From NCBI RefSeq assembly GCF_000003815.2, contig NC_049981.1, positions 33,071,230-33,135,229 on the forward strand: DNA of 64,000 nucleotides. Reading direction: 5' to 3'. Each line of letters begins with the position of its first letter. The stretch's first letter is position 1. The translations under genes and the position numbers were made by a program. Under the pieces are notes generated by a model. That model did not search any database. It was not told the DNA's origin and saw nothing but the letters and a program-made list of their open reading frames with translations. This document shows, piece after piece, positions 23,501 to 28,950 of the stretch. The stretch is from Branchiostoma floridae (Eukaryota > Chordata > Leptocardii > Amphioxiformes > Branchiostomatidae).

Positions 23501-26500
23501 TTACATTCATAGCCCGTGCAGCGCTGTTCAAGCAGTTCTCTGTTACCGTATAGAGCCCTCTGACCGATTTGTTTTGGGTAACGTGAACCAAATGTTTAAC
23601 GTTACATCCATAGTCCGTGTAACGGAACCATGTTTTGTATTAATGGTGGCGTAGAGCTGCTAGTTCAGCCCGGTTGTTTGTCCTCTACGAGAGAACCTCT
23701 TCCGTGTAGTTTTAAAATTCCATGAAGGTGACGAGAACCACGTGTTTGTATTCATAGAGNNNNNNNNNNNNNNNNNNNNNNNNNNNNNNNNNNNNNNNNN
23801 NNNNNNNNNNNNNNNNNNNNNNNNNNNNNNNNNNNNNNNNNNNNNNNNNNNNNNNNNNNCCTTCTCACACTGTCCACAACAGACTAACAGAATTTAGTTA
23901 CTAACCATCGTGATTTTTGGATAGGTGTTCGACTGGCTGGCGGAACCGGAGACCACGAGGGTAGGGTGGAAATCTTCCATAGCGGTGAATGGGGGACTGT
24001 CTGCGACAATAACTGGAGCCTGAGGGACGCTGAGGTGGTGTGCCGACAGCTGGGGTTCCCTGGCGGCGCCCGGCAGGCAACGACTGGAGCCTCCTTCGGT
24101 AACGGGACCGGCCCGATCTGGCTGGACGATGTCGGCTGCAGGGGAAGTGAGACATCTGTGCAACTCTGCAGCCACAACGGCTGGGGCACCCATAGCTGCG
24201 GACATCATCAGGATGCGGGGGTTGTCTGTGTCGGTGAGCGAGATTATTGGATTCCTTTCATTGTATTGTGATGGAGTCCTTCTGTCCTTATCATTGCGAT
24301 ATCTTATAAAATGCAGGTTCTGGTGTCAGAAGGTTTTCGTACCACGTTGGTAATTTTCTTTAATTTTTGGAATAAGCCAAATGTTTTGAAAATACTAAGC
24401 AAGTGAAATTTAATTGAAAGGGCTGAAAACAGAATCCTTGACACCCCAACTGTACGTAGAACCGTCCACATTTCTCAGCTTGGTTCGTCCGCCATTTTGA
24501 ACATTTGGAAGGCATTGTGCCAGACGCTTTTCTCCTAGATGAACAATCTACTTGGACTCAATGTGTATATATATGTCTTGAGAACAGAATTAGACGAACC
24601 ACACACATCATCCAGCGGCTGAGGGATGGGAAACTCACCAAAATGCCGAGTTTTTTTTTGGTGGTCACAGCAAATGACCAGGCGTTCAGTGACACCATAT
24701 ACACCTCGGGCTGGGTCATTAGGCCTTACATATAAATCTATATCACTCCCCATTATTTCATGCCAATGTCTCCCTCCAGCCTCTTCTAACATTTGTGTGC
24801 TCCTCTTTACAGACATAATAGACTGCTACCAATATTATGCGTCAGGACAGAGAACAAACGGAGTCTACACAGTTGAGGTGGCATCCTCCGGGGTACAGGC
24901 ATATTGTGACATGTCAGGTACTGTATTACATACTACATTACCTAGTAAACCAGCCGTCTCAAGCAATTAATGCACGTATAGCTGGGTATTATTTAAAGAA
25001 CGACGACAAGGCACTTAAGTCGGCATCGTTTTTTTCGCACAGGTGCTTTTATACAAATTCCAGTATCCCGAGCTTTCAGACCAAGGTGCCACGTACGAAA
25101 TACTGAGCCCCCAAAAGTAACTAAATAGCCCCTTTGTCTTGTAAACCAGGCATTACATAAACCGGTTGATGGGGATAAATTGGCGTTGGCTTCCAGATGT
25201 TGAATAAACACGCTCGCATTTGTGGCCCGATGTTACTACTTATAATAGAAATGATGTGCACAAACTCTACGGATACTGTTACTAAATATGTGTGTTTCCA
25301 CAAAAAGAACAAACATTGTTTGGCTTTGATGCTATCTATTATTTCAAAGTATTATGCATGAAATGAACCGTTCACCACAAATACGGTGATCACGTATATC
25401 ATGTATGCTTGCCTGTTTTCTTCCAACACTTCATTATCTAAGAAATCATATCTATTTTGTTGGTAGGTGTATTATCGTATTCAATGTGGAATTATGCTGT
25501 AGTATTTTGGGAAAGTCCAGGCGCTAGGCAATACCAATTCATTCTTCTTTATCCGGTATATCCGTATTTGTATATCTATCGTATATCGCTGGTATGACGT
25601 TAACCCTACCCAGACCGGGGGGGGGGGGACTAAAAGTGCCCGCGCCAACTTTGACGTCGGATAACTGCTGAACGACGTGTGCTAGGACTACGAAACTTGG
25701 TGACTTTTCCTAAAATATTGTTAGCAACAATTCTGCGAAAAAAATTTTAGTTTGTGATTTTTCGTGTTGACATGGCAACGGGTTTTTGACAGGCATATTT
25801 TACCAAATTTACTAATTTCAGTTTGAATTATGGGATTTCATAGTTTTTTTGCTAAACCAAACTTGTTTATCTACATCATTAAGATCCTGGGTAATTTTAA
25901 GTTACATTTCTAATTGATTATTCATAATTTAAATTTGGTGATCGTAACTTAAGCCGTTTTGAAATTACGAAGGGGGGTCAAAAGAGCCCCCCCCCCCCCG
26001 TCCCAGGTAGCCCAAAAAAGCCCGGTCTGGATAGGGTTAACCAGCTTCTGTATCTGTATCTATATAGCCGGTATAACCACCCTTCTACCTAACACACCAG
26101 CTTTATCTTCCGGTGCCTCTACACACGTACAGGAGGCGGGTGGACTGTGATCCAGCGGCGGCAGGACGGGTCGGTTCCCTTCAACCGGAACTGGGAGGAG
26201 TACAAACTGGGCTTTGGGAACAAGAACGGGGAGTACTGGCTGGGGAACGAGATCATCCACCTCCTAACCCTACACAAGAATTACCGCCTGAGAGTAGATT
26301 TTACAGACTTGGAGGGAAATAGGCTATATCATGAATACGGCAATTTTATGTGAGTATATTTCACGGCGATAAGATGGCAAACATAGATAGGTATAAGCAT
26401 TTTGTTACAAAGAATGAGGAGAGATGAAATAAATTAAAGTTACTCGTACTATGATGTGTTTGTAAATAAAAAATTATGCAGCAATTCATTAACTCTGACG

Positions 26501-27363
26501 TTTTTCTACCTTCCTCCATATAGCACATACACATTAGTTTTATGATATCCACATAAGAATCATTTTAGGCCAGCTATTTTCAGAACACTTATCATGAACG
26601 CTATACAGATTAATAAGACTGAGGTAACATTTTGGAACAGCGGCTATTTGGATCTGAATGTTCTCGAGACAATAATTCGGTTAGCGTCTGTGAAGTACTG
26701 GGCCATTAGAAATACTTTATTCGTGATTACGACATTGCCTTAGGAATAAAGATAGTCAATCCATTTTCACCATACGTTGGCTTTGACTCTATTCGTGTTG
26801 CAACAGGGACAATAAGTCATACTTTATTCATGTACGTTGTAACTTTTACATAAATGTTTGACCTATTCATTTGAGAAAATGAGATGATAGCTAATCAAGC
26901 TTCCAATTCCCCTTATCCTGTGCTATTACAGTGGCCAGACAAGATTTATAGAGGAGTCCGACAGTAAAAAAACTACTACTTGGAGATTGCCGACTATGCC
27001 AAGTAACTGTTTTCATCTCAAACCTGTATTATATGCCCATCCAGGGTGCACGATGAGGCGGATAACTACCGGCTTTGGTATCGTTGGAGTTCCGGTACTG
27101 CAGGAAACTGGCCTTTCCATCACGATCAGAGCTTCTCCACTGTGGACAGGGACAACGACCTCTGGAGCGGCGGCAACTGTTCTCAGGCGGAGGGAGGACA
27201 GGGCGGCTGGTGGTTTGGGGAGTGCGGATTCCCCAACTTCAACGGGTGCTACCGGGGCCAGTGCGGGCCTTCTTGTTCAGGCAGAGATGGGCTGACGTGG
27301 CAATCCAGCGAAGGCAAGTGGCACCTGTTGAAGTCTGTTGTAATGAAAATCAGGCCAGGTTAA
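5350..27363 (+). CDS. Chimeric membrane collagen-VWA-SRCR-D8C-fibrinogen receptor (FReD gene 2, whole gene)
   Basis: Reconstructed coding exons: 5350-5610, 6406-6568, 6972-7249, 8892-8940, (gap)-9508, 9641-9791, 9977-10199, 10707-11012, 11685-11894, 12069-12255, 12390-12540, 16737-16959, 17399-17704, 18271-18579, 19432-19737, 21592-21897, 22139-22240, 22407-23093, 23925-24233, 24813-24917, 26133-26349, 27045-27363. All introns are GT-AG and phases agree at every junction I could test. The product is about 1,780 residues, counting the gap-truncated VWA exon at the size of its paralogue. It is a type II membrane protein with coiled coil, RDKR furin-type site, about 29 Gly-X-Y triplets, two MIDAS-complete VWA domains, six SRCR domains, two Thr-rich stalks, a D8C module and a C-terminal FReD. 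Family knowledge suggests a trimeric pattern-recognition receptor. The one-gene reading rests on phase continuity and on gene 3, which links the same two ends. Two genes, or extra exons in the N runs, cannot be excluded. An ATTAAA poly(A)-type signal lies at 27385-27390. Confidence 0.7.
6406..6568 (+). CDS. Gene 2 exon 2: extracellular stalk with furin-type site
   Basis: This is paralogous to gene 3 exon 39195-39372: both carry SATF, then VHHR(D/S)KR. The RDKR (Arg at residue about 122) matches the R-X-K/R-R proprotein convertase motif, so the ectodomain could be shed. I chose donor GTAGGG (6569) over GTTACA (6544) because it gives the same ...LG-G phase-1 end as gene 3 and joins in frame to the collagen exon. 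Confidence 0.75.
6767..6866. other. Assembly gap (100 N)
   Basis: A run of 100 N in the intron between gene 2 exons 2 and 3. The round length suggests an unsized scaffold gap, so a missing collagen exon here is possible. Confidence 0.99.
6972..7249 (+). CDS. Gene 2 exon 3: collagen-like triple helix
   Basis: It starts [17 protein letters not shown] after acceptor CTCAG and continues for about 29 uninterrupted Gly-X-Y triplets rich in GPP, GPA and GTT, ending GPHGS at GTAAGA. The N-terminal Cys just before the helix could cross-link the trimer. It is much longer than the gene 3 counterpart (8-9 triplets). Frames on the minus strand here are shadows of the repeat. Confidence 0.92.
7316..7690. 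repeat. Degenerate copy of the TTAA-flanked MITE family
   Basis: An intronic stretch clearly similar to the left part of the element at 25604-26036: a G-run, then CAACTTTGACG, TATTGTT(G/A)GCAACAATTCT, CGTGTTG(C/A)CATGGCAACG and TTTACCAAATTTACTAATTT. Its terminal CCCTA repeats are gone, so it is a decayed fragment. Confidence 0.7.
8892..8940 (+). CDS. Gene 2 exon 4: CCC-Pro/Thr linker
   Basis: A 49-nt exon between TTTACAG and GTAAGA encodes [16 protein letters not shown]. It corresponds in position, phase (0 in, 1 out) and Cys-rich start to gene 3 exon 40049-40127 ([16 protein letters not shown]). The adjacent cysteines right after the collagen could lock the triple helix. The small size makes it easy to miss; confidence comes from the paralogue. 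Confidence 0.7.
9170..9360. other. Assembly gap (191 N) clipping a VWA exon
   Basis: The N run ends inside gene 2's first VWA exon. By alignment with 12069-12255, about 39 nt of the exon including its acceptor are hidden. Confidence 0.99.
9361..9508 (+). CDS. Gene 2 exon 5 (5' clipped): VWA domain 1, first third
   Basis: Reads [16 protein letters not shown], the VWA beta strand and MIDAS DxSxS motif, through [11 protein letters not shown], ending phase 2 at GTAAGA. It is almost identical to exon 12069-12255, which shows what the gap hides. The VWA fold is used for protein-protein or matrix binding through a divalent metal. Confidence 0.9.
9641..9791 (+). CDS. Gene 2 exon 6: VWA domain 1, middle
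   Basis: 151 nt encoding [18 protein letters not shown]...[14 protein letters not shown], with the MIDAS threonine in GGGTNTG. Phase 2 in, phase 0 out at AAG/GTACAA. Confidence 0.9.
9977..10199 (+). CDS. Gene 2 exon 7: VWA domain 1, last third
   Basis: Encodes [14 protein letters not shown] (MIDAS aspartate in LTDG), [16 protein letters not shown] and the closing helix [13 protein letters not shown]. It ends phase 1 at GTTAGT, so the three-exon VWA is a symmetric 1-1 cassette. Confidence 0.9.
10707..11012 (+). CDS. Gene 2 exon 8: SRCR domain 1
   Basis: A complete scavenger receptor cysteine-rich domain in one 306-nt phase 1-1 exon: [62 protein letters not shown]. It has the six group-A cysteines and lacks the extra pair of group B, but carries an adjacent Cys pair (SAPCC) found otherwise only in SRCR 5. 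SRCR domains bind polyanionic or microbial ligands. Confidence 0.93.
11471..11512. repeat. (TAG)n microsatellite
   Basis: About ten GTA/TAG triplets in the intron before the Thr-rich stalk exon. Confidence 0.9.
11685..11894 (+). CDS. Gene 2 exon 9: Thr-rich stalk with 24-bp coding repeat
   Basis: After acceptor TATGCAG the exon reads [20 protein letters not shown] and continues with about six copies of the eight-residue unit TEQTTLLT (24 nt), then [16 protein letters not shown], ending phase 1 at GTGGGT. The Thr density suggests a mucin-like O-glycosylated spacer. The identical nucleotide repeats suggest length variation between alleles. It is symmetric 1-1. The exact start is inferred from phase. 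Confidence 0.7.
12069..12255 (+). CDS. Gene 2 exon 10: VWA domain 2, first third
   Basis: Encodes (A)[19 protein letters not shown] and the [15 protein letters not shown], ending [11 protein letters not shown] in phase 2 at GTGAGT. The acceptor is TTCAGCAG, a NAGNAG pair, so position 12069 or 12072 can start the exon, giving one Ala more or less. Confidence 0.9.
12390..12540 (+). CDS. Gene 2 exon 11: VWA domain 2, middle
   Basis: 151 nt, same length and nearly the same sequence as 9641-9791, with [14 protein letters not shown] and [10 protein letters not shown]; ends AGG/GTACTA in phase 0. The intron that follows is 4.2 kb and holds nested repeats. Confidence 0.9.
12597..13951 (-). mobile_element. 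TTAA-flanked (piggyBac-like) MITE, long copy with nested insertion
   Basis: The element begins CCCTATTCAGACTGG after TTAA (12593-12596) and ends TCTGAATAGGG before TTAA (13952-13955). TTAA targets and CCYT termini are typical of piggyBac. The right end reads, in reverse, like the left end of the copy at 25604-26036, so it is inserted in opposite orientation. No transposase is encoded. At 1,355 bp it is about three times longer than the other copy, partly because of the foldback at 13140-13525. Confidence 0.75.
13140..13525. mobile_element. Foldback element resembling inverted Penelope-like LTRs
   Basis: Two arms are inverted copies of each other: CAGACGTTTCGGATAGTATC (about 13146) with TTCGTCAGTGACACT, mirrored at about 13471-13516; plus TATACCCTAACTATGA and TCCAATCGGAGACATTGTAA with their complements at 13403-13460. 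In the right arm a CTGACGA box is followed by a stem (ATAGT-GGAT-ACTAT) and CCGAAACGTC, a layout seen in Penelope-like LTR hammerhead motifs. There is no reverse transcriptase. The class assignment is inference. Confidence 0.5.
13956..15479. other. Intron of gene 2, no feature recognised
   Basis: AT-rich intronic sequence. I saw no exon with matching phase, no RNA gene and no clear repeat here. The same holds for 15667-16736. Confidence 0.6.
15480..15666. mobile_element. Small TIR element (MITE)
   Basis: Termini GCAAGGGGTTTT and AAAACCCCTTGC are inverted, and an inner pair (AGCATAAGATAGTATTA with its imperfect complement at about 15594-15613) makes the 187-bp stretch fold on itself. No coding capacity; no clear target duplication. 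Confidence 0.6.
16737..16959 (+). CDS. Gene 2 exon 12: VWA domain 2, last third
   Basis: Starts [21 protein letters not shown] after CTTCCAG, 223 nt like 9977-10199, ends AVCN in phase 1 at GTTAGA. The first ~150 nt are almost identical to exon 7 but the last ~60 nt are clearly diverged, a pattern expected after gene conversion. Confidence 0.9.
17399..17704 (+). CDS. Gene 2 exon 13: SRCR domain 2
   Basis: 306-nt phase 1-1 exon, [19 protein letters not shown]...TVCDDSW...[20 protein letters not shown]...LDDVGC...QTC...[13 protein letters not shown]. Six group-A cysteines. Ends at GTAAGT. Confidence 0.93.
18271..18579 (+). CDS. Gene 2 exon 14: SRCR domain 3
   Basis: 309-nt phase 1-1 exon, closest to SRCR 2 but with one extra residue ([14 protein letters not shown]), a Cys in [11 protein letters not shown] and IWLTRVRC in place of IWLDDVGC, so the acidic pair before that Cys is lost. 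The donor GTATTA is weaker than its neighbours'. Confidence 0.88.
18656..19171. mobile_element. TIR DNA transposon, non-autonomous, TA-flanked
   Basis: Termini CAGTCAAACCTGC(C/T)CAAG and its complement (GAGCAGGTTTGACTG at 19157-19171) enclose 516 bp, with TA at 18654-18655 and 19172-19173. The subterminal GGTGGTCGCTGAGA recurs internally. No transposase frame. It sits between SRCR 3 and SRCR 4. Confidence 0.75.
19432..19737 (+). CDS. Gene 2 exon 15: SRCR domain 4
   Basis: 306-nt phase 1-1 exon: [66 protein letters not shown]. Six group-A cysteines; ends at GTAAGT. Confidence 0.93.
20437..21470 (+). mobile_element. 5'-truncated non-LTR retrotransposon (LINE)
   Basis: Its open frame ends the C-terminal part of a non-LTR reverse transcriptase (see 20439-20945). 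An AT-rich 3' region follows and the element ends in AATAAAACAAACAAACAAAC, the short-repeat tail usual for CR1/Jockey-type LINEs. It is inserted on the sense strand in the intron between SRCR 4 and SRCR 5. I saw no clear target duplication. Confidence 0.75.
20439..20945 (+). pseudogene. LINE reverse transcriptase C-terminal fragment
   Basis: About 168 residues with [30 protein letters not shown] and a [10 protein letters not shown] segment, the post-catalytic thumb and connection region of CR1/Jockey-group reverse transcriptases. The catalytic YxDD part is absent, so this is an inactive 5'-truncated copy. Confidence 0.75.
21592..21897 (+). CDS. Gene 2 exon 16: SRCR domain 5
   Basis: 306-nt phase 1-1 exon, closest to SRCR 1 (shared SLRDA and SAPCC). 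[58 protein letters not shown]. The donor is A/GTGAGT, so the last split codon becomes Thr rather than Gly when joined to the next exon. Confidence 0.93.
22139..22240 (+). CDS. Gene 2 exon 17: second Thr/Ser-rich stalk
   Basis: 102-nt phase 1-1 exon between TCTTTCAG and [26 protein letters not shown] followed by [14 protein letters not shown]. Like exon 9 it follows an SRCR; together they suggest a repeated VWA-SRCR-stalk block. Confidence 0.75.
22407..23093 (+). CDS. Gene 2 exon 18: unrecognised N-part plus D8C module
   Basis: A 687-nt phase 1-1 exon after TTGCAG. The first ~100 residues ([35 protein letters not shown]) match nothing I recognise. From [18 protein letters not shown] onward it has the D8C pattern known from uromodulin, GP2 and OIT3/[54 protein letters not shown] and a closing YCGDTG. 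In those proteins the module is a lectin-decoy or bacterial-adhesin-binding region. Confidence 0.85.
23468..23759. repeat. Diverged tandem repeat (~103 bp)
   Basis: The block TTTGTTTTGGGT(G/A)ACGTGAACC with AAATGTTTA and a following CATAG(C/T)CCGTG recurs at 23468 and 23571; a weaker third copy (GTGACGAGAACCACGTGTTT) abuts the N run. Intronic. Confidence 0.6.
23760..23859. other. Assembly gap (100 N)
   Basis: N run inside the intron before SRCR 6; an exon could be hidden, though the flanking exons join in phase without one. Confidence 0.99.
23925..24233 (+). CDS. Gene 2 exon 19: SRCR domain 6
   Basis: 309-nt phase 1-1 exon: [64 protein letters not shown]. It is the most diverged SRCR here and is alone between the D8C exon and the FReD. 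Confidence 0.93.
24813..24917 (+). CDS. Gene 2 exon 20: FReD, first exon
   Basis: 105-nt phase 1-1 exon after [29 protein letters not shown]...VQAYCDMS. The spaced Cys, the SG..T.GVYTV strand and YCDM are FReD start motifs. Same place and phase as gene 3 exon 40787-40894. Confidence 0.9.
25604..26036 (+). mobile_element. TTAA-flanked (piggyBac-like) MITE, compact copy
   Basis: 433 bp between TTAA sites (25600-25603 and 26037-26040), with inverted ends CCCTACCCAGACCGGG and CCCGGTCTGGATAGGG. Noncoding, with long G and C runs just inside the ends. It is the best preserved of three family members in the window, all within introns of gene 2. Confidence 0.85.
26133..26349 (+). CDS. Gene 2 exon 21: FReD, second exon
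   Basis: 217 nt, [40 protein letters not shown], ending HEYGNFM, phase 1 in and 2 out at GTGAGT. Nearly identical in its 5' half to gene 1 exon 65-281, which suggests a recent duplication or conversion between genes 1 and 2. Confidence 0.92.
27045..27363 (+). CDS. Gene 2 exon 22: FReD, terminal exon
   Basis: Starts [11 protein letters not shown] after CATCCAG, has [20 protein letters not shown] (calcium-site region and Cys), [13 protein letters not shown], four extra-spaced Cys ([10 protein letters not shown]) and ends MKIRPG with TAA at 27361-27363. Confidence 0.92.
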
Positions 27364-27605
27364 CAACAGCGCCGAATGTTTTCTATTAAATCTGATTGCA
27401 TCCAGTTTTGATAGAGTAATTAATGATAACACATGGACCACACAATCATGCTCCATGCTTTAATTTCGTATAATTAAAAAAATGCATTCAACCGATTACA
27501 ACCAGATGTGAGTTCCAGATATTACTGTCATATATCGGTATTGATTGATGTATACTGCTGTTAAAAAGCACATATCAGACATAAGCTTATGTAAGGCTTA
27601 TTAAT
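27364..27605. other. 3' flank of gene 2
   Basis: Holds ATTAAA at 27385-27390, a usable variant poly(A) signal. Nothing else recognised. Confidence 0.4.
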
Positions 27606-27801
27606 TAGGTCACATTTTTAAACCGGGGCGCGGCCGAGTAGCTTCGGGAGCAAAAATAATGATATAAGATAATTTTATACAAATACACAAAATGTTAAAA
27701 TAAGATTCATGGGCATGATTTGTGCACATTTCTAGGTATACATCTTAATTTTTCGTTTCTTAAAACATCCCGGCCGGGCCCCGGTTGGGAAATGTGACCT
27801 A
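27606..27801. mobile_element. TIR MITE
   Basis: 196 bp with inverted ends TAGGTCACATTT...AACCGGGGCGCGGCCG and their complement (CGGCCGGGCCCCGGTT...AAATGTGACCTA). AT-rich, noncoding core. Confidence 0.75.
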
Positions 27802-27884
27802 AGCTTAGGTGCCGTTATGTAGATATCCATTATACTAATCTACATATTGTAGAACATTTCGTATCATATGCTGATATGGTAAGG

Positions 27885-28310
27885 TGTTCTTGTCTATTCA
27901 TCACTGCACCAAATTGGATATTTAAGCATGCTTAATGGGATTCGTAAATGAAGCTTAAACATTTGAATATGATTAAGCTATCATTAAGCTACATTTAAGA
28001 AGTCGTAAATGCCACAACTAAAAATCGATATTTAAGACACATTTAAGAAAAACGTTAAGTCCACTTAAACATGTAAATAACTTTACATATTAGTTAAGGT
28101 ACATTTAACTTTGCCTTAAAGATATGAAATTAATTTGCGCAGTTTTGCCAACAAAGTTTATATGTATTGACTAAAATAATCATCCCTTTTACTCTTCATT
28201 TTAATAATTTCATATACGATACTTTTAAACGCCCATTAGGAGAGTTTAAAGTCGTTTATTTAAGCTTTATTTAAGCTGCTTAAAGTTGGGGGTAGCAGCG
28301 TCTGTCATTA
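27885..28310. repeat. TTAAG/CTTAA-dense tract
   Basis: Roughly two dozen TTAAG or CTTAA pentamers occur in about 400 bp, many as ATTTAAG(C/A). They run in both orientations and the tract partly self-complements. Origin unknown; perhaps a decayed MITE. Confidence 0.5.
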
Positions 28311-28370
28311 GTGTAATTTTTTCTTCAATTAATGGATTTTGAATACTTTACTCCTTGATATTTTGTCATA

Positions 28371-28948
28371 CGAGGGGCATTCAATAAGTAATCCACCTGA
28401 CCCATTTCCCATAGCAGGAGATTAATGAAACTTGGCACAGTTATTAGTCTTTCTCTTCATAGGAACCACCCAGAGTTTTGCATTTCTCCCATCATTTGAT
28501 GTAGCTCTGGACACCGTTCTTGTAGGACATCCCAGGTTGGTCCTCCGACAGATGCCTCATTAATGGCAGAAGAGGGACGACCAGGTCTGGGAGCTGTTTC
28601 CACAGACTTCCGGCCTTGTTTGAATTCAGGATGCCAGCGTTTTACAAGGCCATATGATGGGGCATCATCACCATAAGTTTTTTTCATTTCATCAAAAGTC
28701 CCCTTTGGTGTGCGTCCTTTCAAATACAAAAACCGGATCACTGCGCGACACTCAACTTGCTCCATTTCACACCTGGTCCATTTCACACCTGACTCAGTTC
28801 AAACACCAGTAAATCAGTAACCGCAATTAGTTCAGAGCTTTTTTTTTGCAACATAACCCATAGAGATATGACTCATTACACATGCAAAATTTTATTCAGA
28901 TCAGACAACTGGAAGTGGGCCAGGTGGATTACTTATTGAATGCCCCAC
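28371..28948 (-). mobile_element. Mariner-like deletion derivative, TA-flanked
   Basis: Inverted ends share GGGGCATTCAATAAGTAATC plus CACCTG(A/G)CCCA, enclosing 578 bp with TA on both sides (28369-28370, 28949-28950). A truncated mariner transposase is encoded on the minus strand. TA targets and this transposase fit the Tc1/mariner superfamily. Confidence 0.88.
28457..28786 (-). pseudogene. Mariner transposase, DNA-binding half only
   Basis: An intact 109-codon frame. MEQVECRAVIRFLYLKGRTP, FDEMKKTYGDDAPSYGLVKRW and EFKQGRKSVETAPRPGRPSS form the N-terminal paired-like helix-turn-helix region of mariner (Mos1-like) transposases. The catalytic DD34D half is deleted; after about residue 75 only a short joined tail remains. 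A DNA-binding product is possible but its expression is unproven. Confidence 0.82.
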
Positions 28949-28950
28949 TA

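Noticed and set aside
22637..24208. Minus-strand frames over the D8C and SRCR exons
   Set aside because: Reverse complements of GC-rich coding exons; plus-strand domains are unambiguous.
24505..24816. Possible exon ([18 protein letters not shown] frame) before the first FReD exon of gene 2
   Set aside because: No phase-1 acceptor/donor pair, no similarity to neighbouring domains, and a counterpart is absent in gene 3.
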